Assembly: GCF_023715615.1 (NCBI RefSeq)
Contig: NZ_JAMBOM010000001.1
Location: 434,001-498,000 of the forward strand
Reading direction: 5' to 3'
Length of the DNA stretch: 64,000 bases
From: Sporosarcina aquimarina
Lineage (GTDB): Bacteria; Bacillota; Bacilli; Bacillales_A; Planococcaceae
The notes under the pieces were generated by a model that saw nothing but the letters and a program-made list of their open reading frames with translations, ran no database searches and was not told the origin of the DNA. Positions 34,256-43,672 of the stretch are shown here, piece by piece (position 1 is the first letter of the stretch; each line of letters begins with the position of its first letter). The position numbers and the translations under genes were made by a program.

Positions 34256-35419
34256 TTAATTTCGTAAAATCATCGCACCTGCAATGTCAGGACCGGCCCA
34301 ACCAGTAGCAATCCCAAGTTCACAATCCTTCACTTGGCGTTCTGTCCCTTTATAGTCATGTCGTAATTGACGAACGAGTTCCAATACATTGTTCATGCCA
34401 TGTGTGTAGCCTTCAGAAAGCATGCCCCCTGCAGTATTAGAAGGAAGACTTCCTCCCATTTTTATATTTCCAGCTGCAACAAAATCACCGACTTCACCTC
34501 GTTTGGCGAAACCATATGATTCTAACTGTCGCAGAACAACCCAACTGAAGCAGTCGTAAATCGAAGCGACTTGGATATCTTCTGGTTTCACACCAGCGGA
34601 CTTGTACAGCTCCGCAGCTGCATGATCCGCAGCAACTTCATCAACTTGTGTCCAGTAATGCACGTGGGAATGTGTCGTCCGAGGTGCCATGCCAGCGATG
34701 AATACCGGCTTCGATTTGCAGTTTTTCGCATTAGCTGCAGACGTCACGATAATTGCATTCGCTTCATCCAACTCCACACAGCAGTCATGGATGTTGAAAG
34801 GCATACTGATATCTGGTGTTGCAAGATACGTTTCCATATCAAGTGGTTTACCATTAAGAAATGCATTCGGATTCCTCTGTGCATGCTCGTAGAAACTGAT
34901 ACACACGTGTCCTAAATGCTCTTTCGTAATTCCCGTTTCATGCATATGACGATTCGCGAACATTCCGAACCATTGCGAAGGACTTGCGGAACCATACGGC
35001 ATGATGAAACTTCCACCTGGCAGCATTTCCTGAAGCATGTTCGGGTCGTAACCGCGCCCGACTTGTACACCGGAACTTCCATTCATCGATCGATAAATGA
35101 GAACCGTTTCTAACATACCTGCTTCAATTAAAGCAACTGCATCTGCAATCAGCAGTTCCGTACTACTGCCACCACCGCTAATGTCTTTTACATATTTCGG
35201 ATGGCAACCGAGGTACGTTGCGAGTTCGTGTGAAGGGCATGAATCGCCGCCAGTGGAATAGTTCATGATTCCATCAAGATCTTTTGCTTCCAACCCAGCA
35301 TCTTCCAATGCATTACGTGCCGCAGTGAGCGCCATATGAAGGGGAGTCGTACCTGATTTACGGGAACGCTGATTTTCGCCGACACCGACGATTGCGCATT
35401 GATTTGAATAAGTTGCCAT
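34256..35419 (-). CDS. Thiolase-fold, Ltp2/SCP-x-like protein without nucleophilic cysteine
   Basis: A 387-residue thiolase-superfamily protein related to lipid-transfer (SCP-x, Ltp2) proteins. It begins NQCAIVGVGENQRSRKSGTTP. At the position of the usual nucleophilic Cys it has ISGGGSSTELLIADAVALI, with no cysteine. The second half has ASIYDCFSWVVLRQLE near residue 270 and GSLPSNTAGGMLSEGYTHGM near residue 310. Loss of the nucleophile is expected of aldolases such as Ltp2, which splits a 3-hydroxyacyl-CoA with a tertiary alcohol, rather than of thiolases. The DUF35 gene follows immediately. The start is ATG 35419 with GGAGG upstream. Confidence 0.88.
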   Translation of the reverse strand: MATYSNQCAIVGVGENQRSRKSGTTPLHMALTAARNALEDAGLEAKDLDGIMNYSTGGDSCPSHELATYLGCHPKYVKDISGGGSSTELLIADAVALIEAGMLETVLIYRSMNGSSGVQVGRGYDPNMLQEMLPGGSFIMPYGSASPSQWFGMFANRHMHETGITKEHLGHVCISFYEHAQRNPNAFLNGKPLDMETYLATPDISMPFNIHDCCVELDEANAIIVTSAANAKNCKSKPVFIAGMAPRTTHSHVHYWTQVDEVAADHAAAELYKSAGVKPEDIQVASIYDCFSWVVLRQLESYGFAKRGEVGDFVAAGNIKMGGSLPSNTAGGMLSEGYTHGMNNVLELVRQLRHDYKGTERQVKDCELGIATGWAGPDIAGAMILRN

Positions 35420-35445
35420 GTGTGCTGCCTCCTTAGTCAGTGGTT

Positions 35446-35880
35446 CTAGATTTTACAAGTAAGTGTTGCAGACCCAGTTCCAACCCGTTCACCAGGTGCT
35501 TTCTCTGCAATTAATTCAAGTTCTGCTAGACGGTTGCCATCGATTTCAGTGAGTTGCTTCACAACACCACTACACGTAATCGCGTCACCGGGCTTCGTCA
35601 TCGCACCGAAACGCATGTTGAATTTGCTGACGATTGCTTCGGTTCCAGCAAGTTCCTGAACGTATTGTCCGAGAAATCCCATAATGAGCATGCCATGAGC
35701 AATGACACCATCCATGCCAATGCTTTTAGCAAACGCATCATCAGTATGGAGAGGGTTCAAATCGCCTGAGGCTTGCGCATACTGGACGAGTTGTTCATGT
35801 GTTACAGGTGGTTTCGAGAGAGCAGGAAGTTGCATCTCTTTGTGCAAATCTGAAAACATAATTTTTGTAATCGCTTTCAT
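35446..35880 (-). CDS. MaoC-type enoyl-CoA hydratase subunit (hydratase-2 motif)
   Basis: A 144-residue hot-dog protein. The R-specific hydratase motif is complete: YAQASGDLNPLHTDDAFA (about residues 34-51) with catalytic Asp and His, then GVIAHGML. The start codon follows directly on the stop codon of the other MaoC-fold gene (TGAATG). Two adjacent MaoC-fold proteins, one with and one without the full motif, resemble heteromeric ChsH-type hydratases. It would hydrate the enoyl-CoA made by the ACAD pair. A start at Met 8 is possible. Confidence 0.88.
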   Translation of the reverse strand: MKAITKIMFSDLHKEMQLPALSKPPVTHEQLVQYAQASGDLNPLHTDDAFAKSIGMDGVIAHGMLIMGFLGQYVQELAGTEAIVSKFNMRFGAMTKPGDAITCSGVVKQLTEIDGNRLAELELIAEKAPGERVGTGSATLTCKI

Positions 35881-36330
35881 TCAATTGGCCCCCTTTTTTG
35901 CGGGTCTATAGATAATCGTGTTCCTCGATACTGCAGCAAGAACACCATCTTCAGTTTTCATTTCCGTATCGAGAACGAGGAATTGCATCGTTCCGCTTTT
36001 CCCGACGCGGTCGTACACATCAGTTACAGTCATCGTACATTCAAGTCGATCTCCAATTCGGACTGGCTGGTGGTAGATGAATTCCTGTTCACCATGCAAC
36101 ATCCGTTTGAAGTCCAATTTCAGTGGGAACTTAGCATTGCTACCGAGTGAAACTAAAAAGGTGGGTGGAACAGTCACCCCTTCATAAGCCGTGTCAGCCG
36201 CGTAGGTTTCATCAAAATAGAGGGGATTCTCATCGCCGATCGCTTGCGCAAATCGGGTGACACGCTCTCGATCGACTTCAGCAATATACGGTTTGCTTGC
36301 GATCCCAATCATGCTTTTATCTAAATCCAT
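35881..36330 (-). CDS. MaoC/FAS1-like dehydratase-domain protein (partner subunit)
   Basis: A 149-residue hot-dog-fold protein of the N-terminal MaoC dehydratase group. FAQAIGDENPLYFDETYAA near residue 27 corresponds to the hydratase loop but the catalytic histidine position is tyrosine (NPLYFD), and IAHG is absent. It is likely the non-catalytic half of a heterodimer with the product of 35446-35880. It is the first gene of the minus-strand cluster and lies divergent to the PucR-type regulator, 138 bp away. TTGGAGGTG precedes ATG 36330. Confidence 0.87.
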   Translation of the reverse strand: MDLDKSMIGIASKPYIAEVDRERVTRFAQAIGDENPLYFDETYAADTAYEGVTVPPTFLVSLGSNAKFPLKLDFKRMLHGEQEFIYHQPVRIGDRLECTMTVTDVYDRVGKSGTMQFLVLDTEMKTEDGVLAAVSRNTIIYRPAKKGAN

Positions 36331-36391
36331 GAGGCACCTCCAAGAGTATTCATTTAAAATTCCGCCTAATTAAAATAGTATGTTAATTGTA

Positions 36392-36421
36392 TTGACAGCA
36401 CAATGTATGAATCTCTATAGT
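36392..36421 (+). promoter_or_regulatory. Promoter of the GAF/PucR regulator gene
   Basis: TTGACA (36392-36397), 18-bp spacer, TATAGT (36416-36421). Confidence 0.75.
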
Positions 36422-36443
36422 TAGCAGTAGATAATTAGAGATT
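36410..36443. promoter_or_regulatory. Inverted repeat, probable operator of the catabolic cluster
   Basis: AATCTCTA (36410-36417) and TAGAGATT (36436-36443), perfect 8-bp arms 18 bp apart, overlap the -10 box of the regulator gene in the divergent promoter region. A TCTATAG repeat (36414, 36446) overlaps. This position suits autoregulation and control of the divergent cluster. Confidence 0.55.
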
Positions 36444-36468
36444 ATTCTATAGAGAGAAGGGGAGCACT

Positions 36469-38511
36469 GTGTCATTACCTATAGAAACCTTTTTAGAACG
36501 GATTGGAATCACTTCTCCCTATTCAATTTGGATTGCGAAGGGTGAACTGCAACAAGTCTATGCACTCATCAACCCAAATGGAATGAATCCTCCAAAAACG
36601 ATGCAAGGAAAACCTATTGAAGTCATACAAGATGAAGGAAGAAGTGTCGTGCAGTTCACGTATTCCCAAGATTATCGGGTCATCTTATTGATAGATGGAG
36701 TAGTGGATTTTGATGAAATCGAACTTGAAATGCTCTTCGACTTTTTGCACAAAGGCTATTCCGAGTATTCGGATGAAACCGGACGTGCCAAGCTAGCACG
36801 TATTGTCGACAGCATTCGCTATACGACCGCGTCACTCGACTTGGAAGACGTATTTTCGAACATACTGACTCATACGCTCGACGTCATTACGAATGCCGAT
36901 TATGGAACGCTTTGGTTGTTGGATGAAACACGAGGGAAAATCATTTGTAAGGCATCGGAAGGGTATCGATTTGAAGAGATTCAACAGATGGAATTTGACT
37001 TAGGGGAAGGCCCAGTCGGCTATGCATTTGAAGTTGGAAATCCTGTTTTAATTACGGATCCCAGAGGTTTGGAGTATGAAAAAGTCAAACGGATATCTCT
37101 CGAGAACAGGAGACGTTGGGGAAGAAGAGTGGAAGATATTACGAATATAAGATCTGTAATTACCTACCCAATCGGTGTTGACGGTCGTATTGAATGTGTC
37201 ATGTATTTAGGGCAGATCAATTCAGAACAACTCCTAACTGAGCGTGATTTGTGGCTGTTGCAAATCTTTACGACGCAAGTTGGAATCGCAATCCGGAATG
37301 CAAAACAGTTTGCCAACATTCGTGAATTGAACGAAAAGCTAGTACAGCGGGATGCCATTCACGCAACGCTCACTGAGTTGTCGGTCCGAAACATGGGGAC
37401 GGAAAAAATGATCGATGAGTTGAGTAAGATGGCGGGGCAACCCTTGGTGTTCGCAGATTTGTTAATCAACGAAATGATTCCAACATCTGCAAATCTACCT
37501 TTAGGAGTATCTTTCAAAGAGTTGCTAGCAAAAATTAAGCTAGAAGGTATTGCAAAAACGATTATACTTAGCACATCCGGTGACATCGTTTTGTATCCGA
37601 TTCGATCGGGTTCTGTTGTTCTCGGCTGTTTGATTTCTACCTCCCCACAAAAGTTAGAACGGATTGGCGAGCTAGCAATCGAACAAGGAAGTGTGCTACT
37701 TGCACTCGAGAGGGTGCAAAAGCAGAATGTGTTAGCGTATTATTATAAAACCCAGCGAGAATTGTTTGAAGAATTACTGCACGCAACGAATCCAGACGTC
37801 TTGAATAAAAAAATGGAAGAGCTCGGTATTCGAAATATGGATGGATTTTCGGTTGCGATGTTGCAAGTAACTGGATGCTCTGACCCGCAGGAGCTAGAAG
37901 CCCATATTTTCAGATTGATCGCAGAACTGCGTTCAACAGCAGGTGGACTCATTCAAACGATATTCGGATGGCAAAACAAAGTGATTTTAGTAGTAGGCGT
38001 GACAGCAAAATCCCAATTGCCACTTATTGAGAAGAAGCTCGGGGATATGATATTCCAACGAACAAAAGCAGACTCAGACTATGTGCTTCACGGTGGAATT
38101 GGTTCACTCGTTCATGAAGTGAGTCAAATTGAGCAATCGTATCGAGAGGCAGAAATCGCACTGACCAATCCTCTTGAAGGACAGCGGAATCATCAGCTCG
38201 TACGCTATATCGATATTGGAATTAGCCGATTGTTCACGAGCCGTAATACGGAAGAGGTGAGCAAGTTTCTGACAGATATCTTTAATCCGCTACGTGAAGC
38301 TGATAGATCTGATGGAACGCTGGAACAGACTCTTCTTGCCTACTTTGCAAGTAATCGCTCAGCAGGCGAAGCGGCGAACCAGTTACACATACACATTAAT
38401 ACGTTGTACCAACGGTTAAAAAAGATAGAAGAAACATTAGATCTCTCGTTAAAGAATACGGATGACGCCCTCCAGTTGCAACTCGCTTGCTACTTAAGAC
38501 AACGAGCTTAA
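36469..38511 (+). CDS. GAF-domain PucR/CdaR-family transcriptional regulator
   Basis: A 680-residue soluble regulator. Residues about 105-275 are a GAF domain (DLGEGPVGYAFEVGNPVLITDPRG). Residues about 415-560 form the PucR-type GGDEF-like linker domain. The C-terminal HTH_30 is at about 620-675 (FASNRSAGEAANQLHIHINTLYQRLKKIEE). GTG 36469 follows AAGGGGAG. PucR-family proteins usually activate the neighbouring catabolic genes after binding a ligand; here the target is most likely the divergent acyl-CoA cluster. The ligand is unknown. Confidence 0.9.
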   Translation: MSLPIETFLERIGITSPYSIWIAKGELQQVYALINPNGMNPPKTMQGKPIEVIQDEGRSVVQFTYSQDYRVILLIDGVVDFDEIELEMLFDFLHKGYSEYSDETGRAKLARIVDSIRYTTASLDLEDVFSNILTHTLDVITNADYGTLWLLDETRGKIICKASEGYRFEEIQQMEFDLGEGPVGYAFEVGNPVLITDPRGLEYEKVKRISLENRRRWGRRVEDITNIRSVITYPIGVDGRIECVMYLGQINSEQLLTERDLWLLQIFTTQVGIAIRNAKQFANIRELNEKLVQRDAIHATLTELSVRNMGTEKMIDELSKMAGQPLVFADLLINEMIPTSANLPLGVSFKELLAKIKLEGIAKTIILSTSGDIVLYPIRSGSVVLGCLISTSPQKLERIGELAIEQGSVLLALERVQKQNVLAYYYKTQRELFEELLHATNPDVLNKKMEELGIRNMDGFSVAMLQVTGCSDPQELEAHIFRLIAELRSTAGGLIQTIFGWQNKVILVVGVTAKSQLPLIEKKLGDMIFQRTKADSDYVLHGGIGSLVHEVSQIEQSYREAEIALTNPLEGQRNHQLVRYIDIGISRLFTSRNTEEVSKFLTDIFNPLREADRSDGTLEQTLLAYFASNRSAGEAANQLHIHINTLYQRLKKIEETLDLSLKNTDDALQLQLACYLRQRA

Positions 38512-38516
38512 TCCAT

Positions 38517-38560
38517 AAAAATGCCGCCAAAATCGAATGACTCGATCTGGCGGTATTTTC
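38517..38560. terminator. Bidirectional terminator
   Basis: ATGCCGCCA (38521-38529) and TGGCGGTAT (38548-38556) with inner ATCGA/TCGAT pairing; A-run before and T-run after. It serves the PucR-type gene and the convergent DUF378 gene. Confidence 0.85.
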
Positions 38561-38562
38561 AA

Positions 38563-38889
38563 TTAGAGCATTGTATCATCATCTGAACGACGGCGAGCGG
38601 CATCCCGTTGCTCTGTGAAATCGGGTTCCTCTCCGAATTCTGTTCCGTAATTCGGATTTGAGAACCGAGTGTGCTCCACATCAACATCCGTTGCATCATT
38701 CGTTTCAAACAATATCCCGAGACTGACAATACCACTAATCCCGACCAACGTGTAAACAATTCTGGAGAGAATAGAATTTTGGCCGCCGAACAAGGTGGCA
38801 ACTAAGTCAAATTGGAATAAACCAATAAGACCCCAATTTAAAGCCCCGATAATGACGAGAACGAGTGCAATTCGTGTAACGATTCGCAT
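38563..38889 (-). CDS. DUF378 family membrane protein
   Basis: A 108-residue protein. Two membrane segments (residues 7-30 and 42-62) match DUF378, with the hallmark IIGALNWGLIGLFQFDLVA. The C-terminal 45 residues are charged and probably disordered (EFGEEPDFTEQRDAARRRSDDD). Function is unknown; homologues are small stress-associated membrane proteins in Bacilli. GGAGTTG precedes ATG 38889. Confidence 0.88.
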   Translation of the reverse strand: MRIVTRIALVLVIIGALNWGLIGLFQFDLVATLFGGQNSILSRIVYTLVGISGIVSLGILFETNDATDVDVEHTRFSNPNYGTEFGEEPDFTEQRDAARRRSDDDTML

Positions 38890-39032
38890 GTTTTCAACTC
38901 CTTTTCTAAATTAGGACCCCATTTTCTAGTTGTAGAAAATCATCCATTCTTAGCTTTTGTCAAAAGTTGTTTTTCATACATCCATAAATATGAAAAAACG
39001 GACTAGAGAAGGTCGTTGAAAATATTCTATCG

Positions 39033-39533
39033 TTATCGATGTAACCGCTCGCTATTAAACAAAAATTGCTCAAAGTAAAGCTCTTTCTTTGTTTGAGCAG
39101 AATGACTAAGTAATGTGTGTAATCGACCGTTTTGTTGATGAATGATATGTAAAGAGGCTGCTACTGTTACTTTGATACCTGTTGAAAACGTAAGTTCAGT
39201 CGTCTTTTTGTCAATTTCTCGAGTTGTGAAGAAATGATTGAAAATCCAGCAGCACGTATCGTGTTTAGAGGAGCTGGTCGGAAAAACTCCGACGCCTTCA
39301 GAGAGAATGAATGGAGGTTTTTGCTTAAACTTCAACACTTCAAAAGCCGCTTGTTTTTGTATACGTTTAGTTGTTCGGTTATGCAAGCAGGCTAAGTTGA
39401 GAAGTTCCACGGGTGATTTTTTTGAAGTATATGTTCCGTGTAGTGTTACAATTTTGGATCGACTTCCATAATTATCTTTGTGAGCCAGTAGTGCTAATGC
39501 TTGGCTATCAAGTAAATAACTTTCACAATTCAT
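39033..39533 (-). CDS. comK: ComK-like competence transcription factor
   Basis: A 166-residue protein similar to B. subtilis ComK (192 residues) over its central part: FKQKPPFILSEGVGVFPTSSS parallels the KPP...FLFPTLSS segment, CCWIFNHFF parallels CGWISHVHV, and TTELTFSTGIKV parallels TEVTFSNGKTM. ComK binds AT-boxes and activates the DNA-uptake genes. The N-terminal 25 residues and C-terminus are shorter than in B. subtilis, as in many ComK homologues. The gene stands alone. No comS or mecA homologue is seen nearby, so control is unclear. Confidence 0.82.
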   Translation of the reverse strand: MNCESYLLDSQALALLAHKDNYGSRSKIVTLHGTYTSKKSPVELLNLACLHNRTTKRIQKQAAFEVLKFKQKPPFILSEGVGVFPTSSSKHDTCCWIFNHFFTTREIDKKTTELTFSTGIKVTVAASLHIIHQQNGRLHTLLSHSAQTKKELYFEQFLFNSERLHR

Positions 39534-40212
39534 TCCGATTCATCTCCTATAACTGTTTAATAGTTCCATTATACGACATTTATAGTAATTAGAATAGTGT
39601 GAAAAATTGATTATTTATCGACGTAATTCGACAATAAATTAGGGCGTTGGTATGGGAGTTAATTAAACTGAATATGACTAAATCAAATTTATTGAGTTCA
39701 TCATGTTTTGAACAAAGTGCTATCAAGTTGCTGAGCGAGGATTATTAATCTAATACAAGGGCGTATTAAGAAGTAACTTTTTTAATTCGATTCAAAAAGT
39801 AATTATAGATACTTTTTGCGGTCACCCGAAATCCCCAAAGCTAATTTAGACCGCGAACACAATACATTATGACATATATAGAAAATTTACTGATTGTCAT
39901 AACTTGATGTTTGAGCACCTGTTTCGAGAACGGATTGCAGGGGAAAGTATTCTAAAAGGACTTGGCGCAGAATAAGAGTGAGTTTTTGCCGTATTAGCGA
40001 TTCAAGAATCCTGAAATTGCTTAAGAATGTGCACTAAAAATCAACGAGTGTTTGAAGCGATACGAAAATGTGATGACTTTGTTGGTATGGATTGGAGTAA
40101 AGTTAGAAAAGGTGACGACTATTTAAAACAAAGAAAAGGACATCATAAAGTGTGGGTTAGGTGTTTTTTTGATAGGAATGGGTTGAAATTATTGAGTAAA
40201 GGAGGAATTCAT
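39534..40212. other. Long AT-rich intergenic region with possible decayed coding DNA
   Basis: No confident gene. It contains a short hairpin-like stretch TTTTTAATTCGATTCAAAAAG near 39778. There is a 22-codon frame at 39907-39975 without a ribosome binding site. From 40027 to 40212 a frame runs open in phase with the downstream lipid kinase gene (FEAIRKCDDFVGMDWSKVRK). The latter could be a gene remnant joined by deletion. Confidence 0.5.
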
Positions 40213-41109
40213 ATGCACACGTTTAACAAAGCGATGCTTATCTATAATGAGCATGCTGGGGATGAAGACGTGGAAGCGAAACTCGCCGCAGTTGTTCCAG
40301 TTCTTGGGAAAGCAGTGAAAGAGTTGACGATTGTGAGTCCCGAAAGTTCTGAGGAAACGCGCCTACTTTGTGAAACAGCAGATGACACGGAACTCATAGC
40401 TATCATGGGTGGAGACGGAACGGTTCATCAATGCATAGACGCAATTTCGAAGCTTGACGTGCGACCGCTACTTGCAATTTTACCTGGAGGGACATCGAAT
40501 GATTTCACGCGAACTCTTGGCATTCCTCAAAATTTACGGGATGCTACTGAAGCGTTGCTATCTGGAGAAATCCGGACAATCGATGTAGGAAGAGAAGGAA
40601 ATCAGCATTTCATTAACTTCTGGGGAATTGGGCTCGTGGCTGACACGTCAAAAAATGTCGATGAAGGACAAAAGAAGAGTTTGGGACCGCTAAGTTACAT
40701 AGCAAGTACGATACGAACGATGCGTGAAGCAGAAAGTTTTCCGTATCATATTGTTTCTAGTGGAATCGACATAGAAGGTGAGGCCATTGCTATATTTGTG
40801 TTGAATGGAAATTCGCTTGCGACGACACCGATTCCAATAGGGGCAATCAGTCCATCTGATGCCAAGCTGGATGTGCTCGTCGTGAAAAATTCCAATTTAG
40901 CGATGCTTCGCGAGTTGATGTCTCTACGGAAGTCTGAAACCGATGCGACACAACTCAATATGCTGGAGTATATGCAAGTGAGTGAGTTGCAAATAGATGC
41001 TCCGAGTCAGCGGAGAGTGGATATGGACGGGGAGCTATACGATTTTCGATCGGGACGTATTCAATTACTTCCAGGGCATTTGAGGATGTTGGTGCCTACT
41101 ATAAAGTGA
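40213..41109 (+). CDS. Diacylglycerol kinase-family lipid kinase (YegS/BmrU type)
   Basis: A 298-residue kinase with the DAGK catalytic signature IAIMGGDGTVHQCIDAI near residue 60 and LPGGTSNDFTRTLGIP near residue 93; a C-terminal beta-sandwich follows. Such enzymes phosphorylate diacylglycerol or related lipids using ATP. ATG 40213 has AAAGGAGG 8 bp upstream; upstream in-frame sequence back to 40027 lacks a site and family similarity. Flanked by a Family B array downstream and the ComK gene upstream, it appears monocistronic. Confidence 0.9.
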   Translation: MHTFNKAMLIYNEHAGDEDVEAKLAAVVPVLGKAVKELTIVSPESSEETRLLCETADDTELIAIMGGDGTVHQCIDAISKLDVRPLLAILPGGTSNDFTRTLGIPQNLRDATEALLSGEIRTIDVGREGNQHFINFWGIGLVADTSKNVDEGQKKSLGPLSYIASTIRTMREAESFPYHIVSSGIDIEGEAIAIFVLNGNSLATTPIPIGAISPSDAKLDVLVVKNSNLAMLRELMSLRKSETDATQLNMLEYMQVSELQIDAPSQRRVDMDGELYDFRSGRIQLLPGHLRMLVPTIK

Positions 41110-41149
41110 ATTATTTTATCGCTTCGTCTTTGGGGACGGGGCGATTTTA

Positions 41150-41961
41150 CGTTGTCAATCAAAACTGTCGTATTCTCGATCAATTGCGAGGGTTTGTCCA
41201 TCACATAACTTAATTTACCAATCAACTCACTGCACTTCTCCGACACATCCCGAAGTTTCTCGATAACGAGACACAATTCATCTGCATTAAGGGATTAATT
41301 GGTAGCGCTACGCTTGTTGTGTGGGCTATTTCGCTGCATAAACAATCCCCATAACACTAGGGAACGTTTCTCAATCAGAAAATTGGCTTTCTCCGACACT
41401 TAGAGCGATTTCTCGATCACATAGTGCCCTTTACCAATCAACTCCCTGCACTTCTCCGACATATCCCGAAGTTTCTCGATAACGAGACACAATTCTTCTA
41501 CATTAAGGGATTAATTGGTAGCGCTTCGCTTGTTGTGTGGGCTATTTCGCTGCATAAACAATCCCCATAACACTAGGGAACGTTTCTCAATCAGAAAACT
41601 GGCTTTCTCCGACACTTAGAGCGATTTCTCAATCACATAGTGCCCTTTACCAATCAACTCCCTGCACTTCTCCGACACATCGCGAAGTTTCTCGATAACG
41701 AGACACAATTCAACTGCGTTAAGGGATTAATTGGTAGCGCTACGCTTGTTGTGTGGGCTATTTCACTGCATAAACAATCCCCATAACACTAGGGAACGTT
41801 TCTCAATCAGAAAACCGGCTTTCTCCGACACTTGGAGCGATTTCTCGATCACTTAGTGCCCTTTACCAATCAAATCCCTGCACTTCTCCGACACATCTCG
41901 AAGTTTCTCGATAACGAGACACAATTCATCTGCGTTAAGGGATTAATTGGTAGCGCCTTAC
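41150..41961. repeat. Family B repeat array, 216-bp tandem units
   Basis: GGGATTAATT lies at 41291, 41507, 41723 and 41939, spacing exactly 216. Each unit has GGTAGCGCT[AT]CGCTTGTTGTGTGG-type boundary sequence, then words CGTTTCTCAATCA, TTTCTCCGACA, TTTCTCGATCA, TTTACCAATCA, CTTCTCCGACA and TTTCTCGATAA about 21 bp apart. An incomplete unit precedes (41150-41290) and a truncated boundary ends the array (41961). Orientation matches the 11961 array. Confidence 0.93.
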
Positions 41962-42003
41962 AGTACTGCACTCGCTGAGTTTTTCTAAAATCACATCCAA
42001 AAC

Positions 42004-42034
42004 AAAAAAGCGCACCCAATTCACTAGGTGCGCC
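42004..42034 (-). terminator. Terminator of glpK
   Basis: Minus-strand GCGCACC/GGTGCGC stem (plus 42010-42016 and 42027-42033) followed by U6. Confidence 0.92.
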
Positions 42035-42044
42035 ACTTCAAACT

Positions 42045-43568
<1,524 letters not shown>

Positions 43569-43570
43569 TT

Positions 43571-43586
43571 AAGGAAGCGTTTCCTT
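43571..43586. promoter_or_regulatory. cre-like catabolite-repression site before glpK
   Basis: AAGGAAGCGTTTCCTT, a near palindrome; on the minus strand AGGAAACGCTTCCT matches the cre core (TGNAANCGNNNNCA) at 12 of 14 positions. It lies just downstream of the -10 box, where CcpA would block transcription. Confidence 0.6.
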
Positions 43587-43597
43587 CAGTTTATCAT

Positions 43598-43632
43598 AGT
43601 GAAGGTAGAACCTGGTTATCAAAGGAAAGCCA
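43598..43632 (-). promoter_or_regulatory. Sigma-A promoter of glpK
   Basis: Read on the minus strand: TTGATA, 18-bp spacer, TATGAT. The cre-like site follows a few bases downstream. Confidence 0.6.
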
Positions 43633-43672
43633 ATAAACCCCTTGCTGAAATACAAGCAAGGGGTAAGGGGCA

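Noticed and set aside
39907..39975. 22-codon frame MFEHLFRERIAGESILKGLG...
   Set aside because: No ribosome binding site and no similarity recognised; kept only as possible decayed sequence.
41061..41276. Minus-strand frame overlapping the lipid kinase end and the 216-bp array
   Set aside because: It consists largely of repeat sequence and lacks a ribosome binding site.
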